A DNA stretch of 64,000 bases from Stenotrophomonas sp. 24(2023) (GCF_030913365.1 NZ_CP133160.1:186001-250000), one strand, 5' to 3'; counted from the stretch's first letter, positions 33,439 through 43,241 are shown. Numbers and translations are program-made. Notes: generated by a model not told the origin, from the sequence alone.

Positions 33439-33990
33439 ATGAAGAGACTCATCGCAATCCTCCTGCTGGTGCTGTTGGCCAGCGCAGCCGGCTGGTTCAG
33501 CGGTCCGTACCTGGCCGTGCACGGCCTGTCGCAGGCCATCGAAGAACGCGACAGTGCCCGCCTGGTGCGCTACGTGGATTTCCCGAGCGTGCGCGCCAGC
33601 CTGCGGGCGCAGTTCAACGACTATCTGGTGCGCCAGGCCGGCCCGGACGTGGCCGCCAGTCCGTTCGGTGCGCTGCTGTATGGCCTGGGCGACCAGGTGG
33701 GCGGCGCCGCGGTGGACACGCTGGTCACCCCGATGGGCATCGGCGCGATGCTGCAGGGCCATGTGCTGTGGAAGCGCGGGCGCAACGAACTGCAGGGCGG
33801 CGATGCCTGGGCGGCCACCGAACCGGCGCAGCCTCTCAAGCGCGCCCATCACCACTTCGAGCGGCTGAACCGCTTCGTGGTGGATGTCGATCGCGGCCCC
33901 GGCCAGCCGCCGCTGCAGGTGGTACTGGAACCGCAGGGCCTGCGCTGGAAGGTGGTGGAGCTGCGGCTGGGATTGGCGGAGAACCCGTAA
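33439..33990 (+). CDS. DUF2939-type membrane-anchored protein
   Basis: 183 residues from ATG at 33439. One N-terminal hydrophobic helix (LIAILLLVLLASAAGWF) is followed by PYLAVHGLSQAIEERDSARLVRYVDF, the typical DUF2939 opening. The rest is likely periplasmic. A gap of 76 bp separates it from the DUF2461 gene. It ends 67 bp before the convergent 5'-nucleotidase gene. Function unknown. Confidence 0.8.
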   Translation: MKRLIAILLLVLLASAAGWFSGPYLAVHGLSQAIEERDSARLVRYVDFPSVRASLRAQFNDYLVRQAGPDVAASPFGALLYGLGDQVGGAAVDTLVTPMGIGAMLQGHVLWKRGRNELQGGDAWAATEPAQPLKRAHHHFERLNRFVVDVDRGPGQPPLQVVLEPQGLRWKVVELRLGLAENP

Positions 33991-34057
33991 GGCACCGGCC
34001 GCTGTGCGCGCCCGGCGTGGCCTGGCGCTTCCCTGCTGCGTTCATGCCCGGCGGCGA

Positions 34058-34999
34058 TCAGCCTTCGTTGGCGACGCCGTGCGGTACGTGCCCGGCGGCC
34101 ACGTGCTCGCGGGCGCTGTCGATATTGTGCTGCGAATCGTCGAAGAAGATATCCGCACCGAAGGCATGCAGGAACGGGCCCTTGTGGCGCCCGCCCAGGA
34201 ACAGGGCTTCGTCCAGGCGCACGCCCCACTCGCGCAGGGTACGGATCACCCGCTCGTGCGCCGGCGCCGAACGTGCGGTCACCAGTGCCGTGCGGATGGG
34301 CGCTTCCTCGCCACTGGGGAACACTTCCTGCAACGTATGCAGGGCCGACAGGAAGCCGCGGAACGGGCCGCCGCTGAGCGGCTCGCGGGCCCGCTCGCGC
34401 TCATGGCGGCCAAACGCCTCCACGCCCTGTTCGCGGGAAATGCGCTCGCTTTCATCGCCGAAGATCACCGCATCACCGTCGAAGGCTATGCGCAGCTGCC
34501 CCGCAGGGCGGCCGGTATCGACCTGCTCGGCGGCGGCGGCGGTTTCACCCGGCGGCTTGGGCAGGATGGTCGCCGCAGCGATGCCGTGGCGCAGTGCGCG
34601 GCGTACCGATTCGGGGTTGGCCGACAGGAACAGGTCGGTCCCGAACGGCTTCACATAGGGCCAGGTCGGCTCACCGGCGGTGAAGGTGGCGCGGATGATG
34701 CCCAGCCCGTAATGCTGGATCGAATTGAAGATGCGCAGGCCGGTATCGGCCGAATTGCGCGACAGCAGGATCACTTCCACCCGCGGGTTTTCCGGGCTGG
34801 CGCCCTGGTTCAGCGCCAGCAGCTTGCGCACCACCGGAAACGCCACGCCCGGCCCCAGCACGTCGTCTTCGTGCGTGCGCTGGTACTCGGCATAGGCATC
34901 CACCCCTTGCTGTTCGAACAGCGCGTGGCTTTCTTCCAGGTCGAACAGGGCACGCGAGGTCACCGCGACGGTCAGCAAGCGGGGTGTGTTGTCGCCCAT
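34058..34999 (-). CDS. Cytosolic 5'-nucleotidase
   Basis: 313 residues from ATG at 34999 (MGDNTPRLLTVAVTSRALFDLEESHALFEQQG); five upstream in-frame codons are weaker. The sequence matches the bacterial cytosolic 5'-nucleotidase family (PF06189), with RIAFDGDAVIFGDESERI carrying an HAD-like Asp pair and LGGRHKGPFLHAFGADIFFDDSQHNID near the end. It should dephosphorylate nucleoside monophosphates; which one is not visible. It lies 45 bp downstream of NAD kinase on the same strand, so an NMN or AMP link to NAD turnover is possible but speculative. Confidence 0.88.
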   Translation of the reverse strand: MGDNTPRLLTVAVTSRALFDLEESHALFEQQGVDAYAEYQRTHEDDVLGPGVAFPVVRKLLALNQGASPENPRVEVILLSRNSADTGLRIFNSIQHYGLGIIRATFTAGEPTWPYVKPFGTDLFLSANPESVRRALRHGIAAATILPKPPGETAAAAEQVDTGRPAGQLRIAFDGDAVIFGDESERISREQGVEAFGRHERERAREPLSGGPFRGFLSALHTLQEVFPSGEEAPIRTALVTARSAPAHERVIRTLREWGVRLDEALFLGGRHKGPFLHAFGADIFFDDSQHNIDSAREHVAAGHVPHGVANEG

Positions 35000-35044
35000 G
35001 GGGGGTTCCTTCAAGCGGTCGGCGGGGCCGGCAGCGTATTGTCC

Positions 35045-35818
35045 TCAAAAAACGAACTGTTCGCTCAGGATCCGGTCTTCCAGGTTGTGTTCGGGGTCGA
35101 ACAGCAGGGTCACCCGGCGTTCGCGGGACTCGCGGATGGTCACCTCCACCACGTCGCGGGTCTCGTGTGAATCGGCGGTCACGCTGACCGGGCGCTTGTA
35201 CGGGTCCAGCACGCGGAAGCGCACCTCGGTGTCGGCCTTGAGGATCGCCCCACGCCAGCGCCGGGGCCGGTACGGGGCCAAGGGCGTCAGCGCGATGGTA
35301 TGCGAGCCAAGCGGCAGCACCGGGCCATGCGCGGAATAGTTGTAGGCGGTGCTGCCGGCCGGGGTGGCGACCAGCACGCCATCACCGATCAGTTCGGCCA
35401 CCCGCTCCTGGCCGTTGAGGTCGATGCCCAGGTGCGCCGCCTGCCGGGTCTGCCGCAGCAGCGACACATCGTTGTAGGCCAGCGAGCCGGTGCTGGTGCC
35501 CGATTCGGTCAGCGCCAGCATTTCCAGCGGGCGCAGGTGCGCCGGCTCGGCACGGGCGATGCGCGCCTGCACATCGTCATCGCCACGGTACTGGTTCATC
35601 AGGAACCCCACCGTGCCCAGCTTCATGCCGAACACCGGCTTGCCCAGGTGGCCATGGCGGTGCAGCGTCTGCAGCATGAAGCCGTCGCCGCCCAGCGGGC
35701 ACAGCACGTCGGCCTCTTCCGGCGGCACATCGCCGTAGCGCGCCACCATGGCCGCGCGGGCCATGCGCGCCGGTTCGACGCTGCTGGCAAGGAAAGCGAT
35801 GCGGGGGGTGTCGCTCAT
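35045..35818 (-). CDS. nadK: NAD kinase
   Basis: 257 residues from ATG at 35818 ([13 protein letters not shown]); an upstream in-frame extension is rejected. It makes NADP from NAD and ATP. GGDG (43-46) contains the catalytic Asp45; the second conserved segment is [27 protein letters not shown]. It is shorter than E. coli NadK (292 aa), as in other Xanthomonadaceae. Neighbours are the 5'-nucleotidase downstream and the NAD-glutamate dehydrogenase upstream on the same strand, separated from the latter by a terminator. Confidence 0.94.
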   Translation of the reverse strand: MSDTPRIAFLASSVEPARMARAAMVARYGDVPPEEADVLCPLGGDGFMLQTLHRHGHLGKPVFGMKLGTVGFLMNQYRGDDDVQARIARAEPAHLRPLEMLALTESGTSTGSLAYNDVSLLRQTRQAAHLGIDLNGQERVAELIGDGVLVATPAGSTAYNYSAHGPVLPLGSHTIALTPLAPYRPRRWRGAILKADTEVRFRVLDPYKRPVSVTADSHETRDVVEVTIRESRERRVTLLFDPEHNLEDRILSEQFVF

Positions 35819-35942
35819 CGGTGGGTCCGGGGGGAACTGGCCAAGAGCATAACCGAGCGCCGGGGCCGGGTTGAGACCGCCGGCAGGGACCCTGTTTCCC
35901 ACCCATGGGCAGGTTCATGGCCGCAGCCCTGGCCCGGAAACA

Positions 35943-35970
35943 GAACGGCCCCGCTTGCGCGGGGCCGTTC
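35943..35970 (-). terminator. Terminator after NAD-glutamate dehydrogenase
   Basis: A 12-bp perfect stem (GAACGGCCCCGC / GCGGGGCCGTTC) with a GCAA loop, 39 bp past the stop, followed on the minus strand by TGTTT. Confidence 0.75.
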
Positions 35971-36009
35971 CGGTTCACGCACGCCGGGCACGGCCCGGCA
36001 CTACCTCAG

Positions 36010-39000
36010 TCATGCACCATGCGAGGCCAGCTGGCCCAGGCGCTGCACCGCGACCGAGACGGTCGGGTAGTCCAGCGTCTTCTGCTCGGCCAGCTCGGTC
36101 AACATCGCCAGCGTGAAGCGCAGGCTGTTGTCGTCGCGATCGATCCACGCACTGACCTTGGCTTCGGCACTGGCACCCTTGGTCGCCAGCACCTGGCCGG
36201 CCAGGTTGCGGTGGTGCGCAGCCAGTTCATCGCGCAGCACGCCACGGGCCACGGCATGCCAGCGGCCGTTGACCTCCAGCGCGTCGATCTGCTCGAACAG
36301 CCACGGCAGGCTCAGCGCTTCGCCCAGGCGGAAGTGGATCTTGGACACATCCACCGGCTTGAGCTTGCGGGTACGCGCCAGTTCGATGATGTCGAACGCC
36401 GGGGCCAGGAAGTGCAGTTCGGCCAGCTGCTGGGCCAGCGCGGCGGGCAGGCCCTTCTCCTTCCACTCGGCCACCAGGGCCTCGTAGGTCGGACGCTGCG
36501 AATCGGGCAGCACGCCGGAGGCCACGCGGATGTCGTTGAACGGCCCCTGGTAGCGGTTCACCGCCTCGGTGATGCCCGGCATCGGGCCCGGGCGGAACAG
36601 CAGCCAGCGCACGAACGAACGCTGCAGCGACCAGATCACTTCCAGGGCATCGACCTGCACCGACTCCGGCACCTTGCCGTCCAGCGCATCGATCTGCGCC
36701 CACAGCGCGCGCGCATCCAGCGTTTCGCGGCTGATGGTGTAGGCCTTGGCGACCTCGGCGATGGAACGGCCGGTGTCTTCCTGCATGCGCATCAGGAAGG
36801 TGGCGCCCATGCGGTTGATGGTCTGATTGGTCACCGCGGTGGCGATGATCTCGCGCTTCAGGCGGTGGCGTTCCATCGCATCGGCGTACTTCTTCTGCAG
36901 CGGCGTCGGGAAGTAGCGCTGCAGTTCCTTGGACAGGTACGGGTCTTCGGGGATGTCCGATTCCAGCAGCTGGGCGAATGCCACCAGCTTGGAATAGGAC
37001 AGCAGCACCGACAGTTCCGGACGGGTCAGGCCCTGGCCACGCGCCTTGCGCTGGGACAGCTCGGCATCGGACGGCAGGAACTCGATCTGGCGGTCCAGCA
37101 GGCCCTGCTGTTCCAGGGTACGGATGAAGTGCTGCTTGGACCCCAGGCGCTTGACCGCCATCCGCTCCATCAGGCTCAGGGCCTGGTTCTGGCGGTAGTT
37201 GTCGTTGAGCACCAGGTCGGCGACCTCGTCGGTCATCGACGCCAGCAGCTTGTTGCGCTGCTCGACGGTCAGCTTCTTGGCGCGCACCACATCGTTGAGC
37301 AGGATCTTGATGTTGACTTCATGGTCGGAGGTGTCCACACCGGCCGAGTTGTCGATGAAGTCGGTGTTGAGCAGCACGCCGGCCTGGGCGGCTTCGATGC
37401 GACCCAGCTGGGTCATGCCCAGATTGCCGCCCTCGCCCACCACCTTGCAGCGCAGCTCGCTGCCATTGACGCGCAGCGCGTTGTTGGCGCGGTCGCCCAC
37501 GTCGCTGTGCTGTTCGCTGCCGGCCTTGACGTAGGTACCGATGCCGCCGTTCCACAGCAGGTCCACCGGTGCCTTCAGGATCGCGCTCATCAGGTCGTTC
37601 GGCGACAGTGCCTTGACGTTCTCGTCCAGGCCCAGCGCCTCACGCACCTGGGCGGTGACCTCGATCGACTTCAGGGTGCGCGGGAAGATGCCGCCGCCCT
37701 TGCTGATCAGCTTGGCATCGTAGTCGGCCCAGCTCGAGCGCGGCAGCGCGAACATGCGCTCACGCTCGACGAACGAGGTGGCCGCATCCGGGTTCGGGTC
37801 CAGGAAGATGTGGCGGTGGTCGAAGGCAGCCACCAGGCGGATGTGGCGCGACAGCAGCATGCCGTTGCCGAACACGTCGCCGGACATGTCGCCCACGCCG
37901 ACGGCGGTGAAGTCCTGGCTCTGGCTGTCGTGGCCCAGCGCGCGGAAGTGGCGCTTGACCGATTCCCAGGCGCCACGGGCGGTGATGCCCATGCCCTTGT
38001 GGTCATAGCCGACCGAGCCACCGGAAGCGAACGCATCGCCCATCCAGAAGCCGTGCGCGATGGCCAGGCCGTTGGCGATGTCGGAGAAGGTCGCGGTGCC
38101 CTTGTCGGCGGCCACCACCAGGTACGGATCGTCCATGTCGTGGCGCACGACATCCACCGGCGGCACGATCTTGTTGTTGACGATGTTGTCGGTGATGTCC
38201 AGCAGGCCCTGGATGAACAGCTTGTAGCAGGCCACGCCGTTGGCGAACACCGCATCGCGGTCACCGCTGGCCGGCGGCAGCTTGGCGAAGAAGCCGCCCT
38301 TGGCGCCGACCGGCACGATGACCGTGTTCTTCACCATCTGCGCCTTGACCAGGCCCAGCACTTCGGTGCGGAAGTCTTCGCGGCGGTCGGACCAGCGCAG
38401 GCCACCACGGGCCACCGCGCCGAAGCGCAGGTGCACGCCTTCCACGCGCGGGCCGTACACGAAGATTTCGCGGTACGGGCGCGGCTTGGGCAGGTCCGGC
38501 ACCTGGGCCGAATCGAACTTGAAGCTGATGACATGGCCGTGCTGGCCGTTGGCATCGGTCTGGTAGTAGCTGGTGCGCAGGGTGGCATCGATCACGCCCA
38601 TGAACGAGCGCAGGATGCGGTCCTCGTCCAGGCTCGACACGCGGTCCATCAGCTTCAGCAGCGCTTCGCGCGCGGCCTGCATCTGCGCATCGCGGTCACC
38701 CTTGCGGGCATCGACCACGGTCTTGAGCACTTTCAGGGTCGCTTCGTCGCCGGCGGCCAGCACGTCGAAGTGGGCCTTGAGGTGAGCCTGGCCGGCGGCG
38801 ATGTCATCCTTGCCTTCATGGCCGGTGGCCGGATCGAAGCGGGCTTCGAACAGTTCCACCAGCAGGCGCGCCAGCAGCGGGTAACGGGTGAAGGTACCTT
38901 CCACGTACGACTGCGAGAACGGCACGCCGGTCTGCAGCAGGTACTTGCAGTAGCCACGCAGCATGGCGACCTGGCGCCAGTGCAGGCCGGCGGCCAGCAC

Positions 39001-40986
39001 CAGGCGGTTGAAGCCATCGTTCTCGGCATCGCCGTGCCAGACGCGGGCGAAGGTCTCGCCGAAGGCTTCATCGACGCTGGCCGCATCGATGGCGCCAGCG
39101 GTCGATTCGACCTCGAAGTCCTGCACGTACACCGGGGCGTTGTCCACCGACAGGCGGTAGGGGCGCTCGCTGATCACGCGCAGGCCCATGTTTTCCATCA
39201 TCGGCAGCGCGTCCGACAGCGGGATGTCATCCAGCTGGCGGTACAGCTTCAGGCGCAGGCCGTCACCGCTCTCGCGCGGCACTGCCTGCAGGCTCAGGCG
39301 CAGGTCGTCCGGGCCGGTCAGGGCATCAAGCTGGCTGACATCGTTGGCGGCCACGGCCGTGCTGTTGTCTTCGATGTAGCCGGCCGGCAGGGCCTTGCCG
39401 ATGCGTGCGGCGATGCGCAGGCCTTCGCCTTCGCCATGGCGCGCCACCAGGGCTTCACGCAGGTCGTCCTGCCAGTTGCGCAGCAGGTGGGCCAGCTTCT
39501 GCTCCAGGTCGGCGGTGTCCACGTCCAGCATCTCGCCGGGCTTGGCACGCACGATCAGGTGCACCTGGGCCAGCGGCGATTCGCCCAGCACCACCGAGCT
39601 GTCCACGTGTTCGCCCTGCAGGGCGTCCTTGAGCATGGCTTCGATGCGCAGGCGCACGTCGGTGTTGAAGCGCTCGCGCGGCAGGTAGACCAGCGCGGAG
39701 ATGAAACGGCTGTACTTGTCGCGGCGCAGGAACAGGCGGCTACGCACGCGCTCTTGCAGGCCCAGCACGCCCATGGCGGTGCGGAACAGCTCGTCCTCGC
39801 TGGACTGGAACAGTTCTTCGCGCGGCAGGGTTTCCAGGATGTGGCGCAGGGCTTTGCCGCTGTGGCTGGCCGGGGCCAGGCCGGACTGCTTCATCACGTA
39901 TTCGTGGCGCTGGCGCACCAGCGGGATTTCCCACGGGCGACGGTTGTAGGCGCTGGAGGTGAACAGGCCGAGGAAGCGCTGCTCGCCGATGATCTTGCCC
40001 TTGGCGTCGAATTCCAGCACGCCGATGTAGTCCATGTAGCCGGCGCGGTGGACGCGCGAACGGGCATTGGTCTTGGTCAGGATCAGCGCGTCCTTCAGCC
40101 CGGACGTGGCATTCAGGCCCTGCGCGGCCAGGGTCTTGACCGGGCGCGCAGCCGACTTGTCCTGGCCCCGCATCAGGCCCAGGCCGGTGTCGTTCAGCGG
40201 CGCCAGCACGTCTTCCTTGCCCTGCTTCTCCACGCGGTATTCGCGGTAGCCGAAGAAGGTGAAGTGGTTGTCAGCGGCCCAGCGCAGGAACTCCTGTGCT
40301 TCCTTGCGCGAGGTGGCATCGACCGGCAGCTGGCGGCTGCCCAGGTCGTCGGCCAGCGCCAGCGCCTTGTCCTTCATCGGCTGCCAGTCGCGCACGATGG
40401 CGCGCACTTCGTCCAGCGCCTTGTTGATGGCCTTTTCCACGGCCGCCATGGCATCGGCCGGCTGGCGGTCGATCTCCAGCAGCATCACCGATTCGGCATC
40501 GCCCTGCCCGACCTTGGCCAGCTTGCCGGCCTTGTCACGGGTGAAGTGGATGACCGGGTGGCCCAGCACGTGCACGCCCACGCCCAGGTCGGCCAGCGAC
40601 ATGGTCACGGTGTCCACCAGGAACGGCATGTCGTCATTGACGATCTGCAGCACGGTGTGCGGCGATTCCCAACCGTTGCCCTTCAGCGTCGGGTTGAACA
40701 CGCGCACGTTGGCCTTGCCGGCCTTGCGGCTGCGCGCGAACTCCAGCGTGTCCGCTGCCAGCGCCGCCCACTCTTCCGCGGTGTGGTGCGGGAACTCGTC
40801 CGACTCCATGCGCTTGTAGAAATCGGCGGCAAAGGCCACGGCTTCGGCCTGCGCGGCCGCCGGGTAACGCTTGCGCAAGGCCGTGTACACCGGCTCCAGG
40901 GAGAAACCAGCGGTCACGGCGACCTCCGACTCTGCTGGTCTGCTTTTGTTTTTCACGGTCTTGGCTGCGGTTTTTTGCGGTTTCAT
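36010..40986 (-). CDS. gdhB: NAD-specific glutamate dehydrogenase, large (180-kDa) type
   Basis: 1658 residues, the size of the Streptomyces/Pseudomonas/Caulobacter-type enzyme. It catabolises glutamate to 2-oxoglutarate and ammonia with NAD. The N-terminal half carries ACT-like regulatory segments; the catalytic half has RGGLRWSDRREDFRTEVLGLVKAQMVKNTVIVPVGAKGG and GGSVGYDHKGMGITARGAWESVK, and the NAD-binding part with LLWNGGIGTYVKAG. ATG at 40986 follows a -10-like TACAAT by about 37 bp. It is a monocistronic gene ended by a terminator. Confidence 0.96.
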   Translation of the reverse strand: MKPQKTAAKTVKNKSRPAESEVAVTAGFSLEPVYTALRKRYPAAAQAEAVAFAADFYKRMESDEFPHHTAEEWAALAADTLEFARSRKAGKANVRVFNPTLKGNGWESPHTVLQIVNDDMPFLVDTVTMSLADLGVGVHVLGHPVIHFTRDKAGKLAKVGQGDAESVMLLEIDRQPADAMAAVEKAINKALDEVRAIVRDWQPMKDKALALADDLGSRQLPVDATSRKEAQEFLRWAADNHFTFFGYREYRVEKQGKEDVLAPLNDTGLGLMRGQDKSAARPVKTLAAQGLNATSGLKDALILTKTNARSRVHRAGYMDYIGVLEFDAKGKIIGEQRFLGLFTSSAYNRRPWEIPLVRQRHEYVMKQSGLAPASHSGKALRHILETLPREELFQSSEDELFRTAMGVLGLQERVRSRLFLRRDKYSRFISALVYLPRERFNTDVRLRIEAMLKDALQGEHVDSSVVLGESPLAQVHLIVRAKPGEMLDVDTADLEQKLAHLLRNWQDDLREALVARHGEGEGLRIAARIGKALPAGYIEDNSTAVAANDVSQLDALTGPDDLRLSLQAVPRESGDGLRLKLYRQLDDIPLSDALPMMENMGLRVISERPYRLSVDNAPVYVQDFEVESTAGAIDAASVDEAFGETFARVWHGDAENDGFNRLVLAAGLHWRQVAMLRGYCKYLLQTGVPFSQSYVEGTFTRYPLLARLLVELFEARFDPATGHEGKDDIAAGQAHLKAHFDVLAAGDEATLKVLKTVVDARKGDRDAQMQAAREALLKLMDRVSSLDEDRILRSFMGVIDATLRTSYYQTDANGQHGHVISFKFDSAQVPDLPKPRPYREIFVYGPRVEGVHLRFGAVARGGLRWSDRREDFRTEVLGLVKAQMVKNTVIVPVGAKGGFFAKLPPASGDRDAVFANGVACYKLFIQGLLDITDNIVNNKIVPPVDVVRHDMDDPYLVVAADKGTATFSDIANGLAIAHGFWMGDAFASGGSVGYDHKGMGITARGAWESVKRHFRALGHDSQSQDFTAVGVGDMSGDVFGNGMLLSRHIRLVAAFDHRHIFLDPNPDAATSFVERERMFALPRSSWADYDAKLISKGGGIFPRTLKSIEVTAQVREALGLDENVKALSPNDLMSAILKAPVDLLWNGGIGTYVKAGSEQHSDVGDRANNALRVNGSELRCKVVGEGGNLGMTQLGRIEAAQAGVLLNTDFIDNSAGVDTSDHEVNIKILLNDVVRAKKLTVEQRNKLLASMTDEVADLVLNDNYRQNQALSLMERMAVKRLGSKQHFIRTLEQQGLLDRQIEFLPSDAELSQRKARGQGLTRPELSVLLSYSKLVAFAQLLESDIPEDPYLSKELQRYFPTPLQKKYADAMERHRLKREIIATAVTNQTINRMGATFLMRMQEDTGRSIAEVAKAYTISRETLDARALWAQIDALDGKVPESVQVDALEVIWSLQRSFVRWLLFRPGPMPGITEAVNRYQGPFNDIRVASGVLPDSQRPTYEALVAEWKEKGLPAALAQQLAELHFLAPAFDIIELARTRKLKPVDVSKIHFRLGEALSLPWLFEQIDALEVNGRWHAVARGVLRDELAAHHRNLAGQVLATKGASAEAKVSAWIDRDDNSLRFTLAMLTELAEQKTLDYPTVSVAVQRLGQLASHGA

Positions 40987-41023
40987 GGCAGAGCTGATGC
41001 GCTTGCTCAGTTGGGAAAATGAA

Positions 41024-41029
41024 ATTGTA
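41024..41029 (-). promoter_or_regulatory. -10 element of gdhB
   Basis: TACAAT on the minus strand, about 37 bp upstream of the gdhB start; no good -35 is visible at normal spacing. Confidence 0.4.
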
Positions 41030-41275
41030 GCCCCGTTGCACGGAAAGACCTTGCTGCAGGACGGAATAACCAGATACCGGGTTGGCCGCGGTTTACCTGC
41101 CTATTCATCTTTTCCGTGGCACGGCTGCGCGTGCACCGGGCCGTACGCGGGAGCATGGACCATCGACACCGGCGCACCTGCCACGGGTGCACGCACGTGG
41201 CCCGCCGACAGCATCGGCAAAACGTGTGACGACTCGATACACGCAGCCGCACTTCGTGATTCCACAAATGTAAAC

Positions 41276-41291
41276 TGGACGGTATAGTCCA
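41276..41291 (+). promoter_or_regulatory. Inverted repeat overlapping TATAGT ahead of the TetR gene (probable operator)
   Basis: TGGAC-N6-GTCCA, with a -10-like TATAGT (41283-41288) inside it, ends four bases before the GTG start at 41296. A TetR dimer bound here would block the promoter. With this -10, transcription would begin at or next to the start codon, giving a leaderless message. Confidence 0.5.
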
Positions 41292-41295
41292 CTCC

Positions 41296-41952
41296 GTGAA
41301 CACGCCCCCCCTGCCTGCTGCCGCCATGGACGCGCGAGACCAGCGCGTGTTCGATGCCGTGCGCGAACTGCTCGCCGACCAGGGCATGCAGCTGAGCATG
41401 GACGCGGTGGCCCAGCGCGCCGGCTGCTCCAAGCAGACCCTGTACTCACGCTATGGCAGCAAGGATGCCCTGCTGCGGCTGGTGATGCAGCGCCATGTCC
41501 GGCGCGCGACGGCCGGCCTGCATGGGCCGCGCTCGAGCGACCTGCGCAGCGGCCTGCTGCAGTTCGCCGTGGACTACCTGGACCACTTCGACCAGCCCCA
41601 CGTGATCCAGGCCCGGCGGCTGATTGCCGCCGATGCGGTGCAGTTCCCCGACGAAGCCCGGCGCCTGTACCAGGATGGCCCGGGAACACTCACGCTTCAC
41701 CTCGCTGAATGGATTGAAACCGCTTGCAGCCACGGCCAGCTGCGCCGTGACGACCCGCACTTCATGGCCGAACTGCTACTGAGCATGATCGCCGGCCTGG
41801 ATTTCGAGAAACAGCGCTTCCATACCCCCCACCGTGATGACGCGGTCTTGCGTCGGCGTTGGGCAGAGTTCTCCGTTGACAGCTTCCTGCGGGCATTCGC
41901 TCCGCCGGCGTCGACGGCCCCGTCTTCAATCCAACCCCGGAGTTTCTCCTGA
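41296..41952 (+). CDS. TetR/AcrR family regulator of the RND operon
   Basis: 218 residues from GTG at 41296. The N-terminal helix-turn-helix is typical (RVFDAVRELLADQGMQLSMDAVAQRAGCSKQTLYSRYGSKDALL, residues ~16-60); the C-terminal ligand domain is of the AefR-like type. It is transcribed with, and overlaps by one base, the adaptor gene (TGATG), so it most likely represses its own operon. This same-direction arrangement differs from divergent smeT-smeDEF. Confidence 0.9.
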   Translation: MNTPPLPAAAMDARDQRVFDAVRELLADQGMQLSMDAVAQRAGCSKQTLYSRYGSKDALLRLVMQRHVRRATAGLHGPRSSDLRSGLLQFAVDYLDHFDQPHVIQARRLIAADAVQFPDEARRLYQDGPGTLTLHLAEWIETACSHGQLRRDDPHFMAELLLSMIAGLDFEKQRFHTPHRDDAVLRRRWAEFSVDSFLRAFAPPASTAPSSIQPRSFS

Positions 41953-43226
41953 TGACCGCCCCACTCCGCACCCTTGCCCTGACGTGCGCCGTCGCCCTTG
42001 CGCTGGCTGCCTGCAAGAAGCCGGAACAGCAGACGCCCCCGCCGCCGGAAGTCGGCGTGATCGAGGCCAAGCCGCAGACCCTGCCGCTGCAGCGCGAGCT
42101 GGTCGGCCGCCTGTCCGCGTTCCGCACCGCCGACGTGCGCGCCCGCGTGCCCGGCGTGCTGCTCAAGCGCGTCTACCAGGAAGGCAGCGAGGTCAAGCAG
42201 GGCCAGGTCCTGTTCCAGATCGACCCGGCCCCGCTGCGCGCCAGCCTCAACGCCTCCGAAGCGCAGCTGGCCTCGGCCAAGGCGACCTACGCCAACGCCA
42301 AGGTCGCCGCCGACCGCGCCCGTTCGCTGGCACCGCAGGCATTCGTGTCCAAGGCCGACCTGGACAACGCCGAATCGGCCGAGCGCACCGCGCTGGCCGC
42401 GGTGAAGCAGGCTGAAGCGGCGGTCACCTCCGCGCGCATCAACCTGGGCTATACCGACGTCACCGCGCCGATCAGCGGCCAGGCCGGCAAGCAGCAGGTC
42501 ACCGAAGGCGCGCTGGTCGGCCAGGGTGACGTGACCCTGCTGACCACCATCGACCAGCTGGACCCGCTGTACGTGAACTTCTCGCTGAGCGTGGATGAAC
42601 TGACCCAGCTGCGCGCGGCGCAGGCCAAGGGCGCGCTGGCCCTGTCCGGCGACGGCAAGGCCACGGTCAACGTCAAGCTGTCCGACGGCACCACCTATGG
42701 CGAGCCCGGCACGCTGGACTTCTCCTCCACCACCGTGGACCCGTCCACCGGTACCGTCTCGCTGCGCGCGCTGCTGCCCAATCCGCAGCACATCCTGCTG
42801 CCGGGGGCGTTCGTCAGCTTCCAGGCCAACCTGGGCGAGCGCAACAACGCCTTCCTGGTGCCGCAGCAGGCCCTGCAGCGCGATACCACCGGCGGCTACG
42901 TGATGGTCGTCGGCGGCGATGGCAAGGTCGTGCGCAAGAACGTGAAGTCCGATGGCGTGCAGGGGGCCAACTGGCTGATCAGCGACGGCCTGGCCGCCGG
43001 TGACAAGGTCATCGTGGCCGGTGTGCAGAAGGTGAAGGAAGGCGCACCGGCCACCGCCAAGCCATGGACCCCGGACCAGGGCAACGGCAATGGCCAGCCG
43101 GCGGCTGCCGGACAGGCCCCGGCTGCCGCCGCACCTGCCGCCGCCAGTGCCGACAAGGCCGCCGCACCCGCCCAGGGCGAGCAGAAGCCTGCGGCCGCCG
43201 GCGCCACCGACTCGAACAAGCAGTAA
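41952..43226 (+). CDS. RND efflux periplasmic adaptor lipoprotein (MexA/AcrA type)
   Basis: 424 residues. A lipoprotein signal ends at C21 (VALALAACKK). The order is typical of membrane-fusion proteins: hairpin strands (GRLSAFRTADVRARVPGVLLKRVYQEGSEVKQGQVLFQID), an alpha-helical hairpin rich in Ala, the lipoyl and barrel domains (GYTDVTAPISG). The C-terminus carries an unusually long Ala/Pro/Gly-rich tail of about 45 residues. It links the inner-membrane pump to an outer-membrane channel. It is coupled by overlap to the TetR gene and lies 15 bp before the pump. Confidence 0.95.
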   Translation: MTAPLRTLALTCAVALALAACKKPEQQTPPPPEVGVIEAKPQTLPLQRELVGRLSAFRTADVRARVPGVLLKRVYQEGSEVKQGQVLFQIDPAPLRASLNASEAQLASAKATYANAKVAADRARSLAPQAFVSKADLDNAESAERTALAAVKQAEAAVTSARINLGYTDVTAPISGQAGKQQVTEGALVGQGDVTLLTTIDQLDPLYVNFSLSVDELTQLRAAQAKGALALSGDGKATVNVKLSDGTTYGEPGTLDFSSTTVDPSTGTVSLRALLPNPQHILLPGAFVSFQANLGERNNAFLVPQQALQRDTTGGYVMVVGGDGKVVRKNVKSDGVQGANWLISDGLAAGDKVIVAGVQKVKEGAPATAKPWTPDQGNGNGQPAAAGQAPAAAAPAAASADKAAAPAQGEQKPAAAGATDSNKQ

Positions 43227-43241
43227 CGGGAACCTTCCGTC

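Larger units (their letters stand above)
40987..41295. other. Divergent intergenic region between gdhB and the TetR gene
   Basis: 309 bp with no convincing ORF. It holds a probable gdhB -10 at 41024-41029 on the left and the TetR promoter with its inverted repeat on the right. The middle shows no structure I can name. Confidence 0.6.

Noticed and set aside
36010-41022. A 1705-codon open frame on the plus strand opposite gdhB, and similar long frames opposite smc, gyrA, the RND pump and the S9 peptidase
   Set aside because: They are shadows of high-GC codon bias: compositions are dominated by His, Gln, Arg, Gly and Ala with no recognisable domain, while the opposite strand encodes complete known enzymes.
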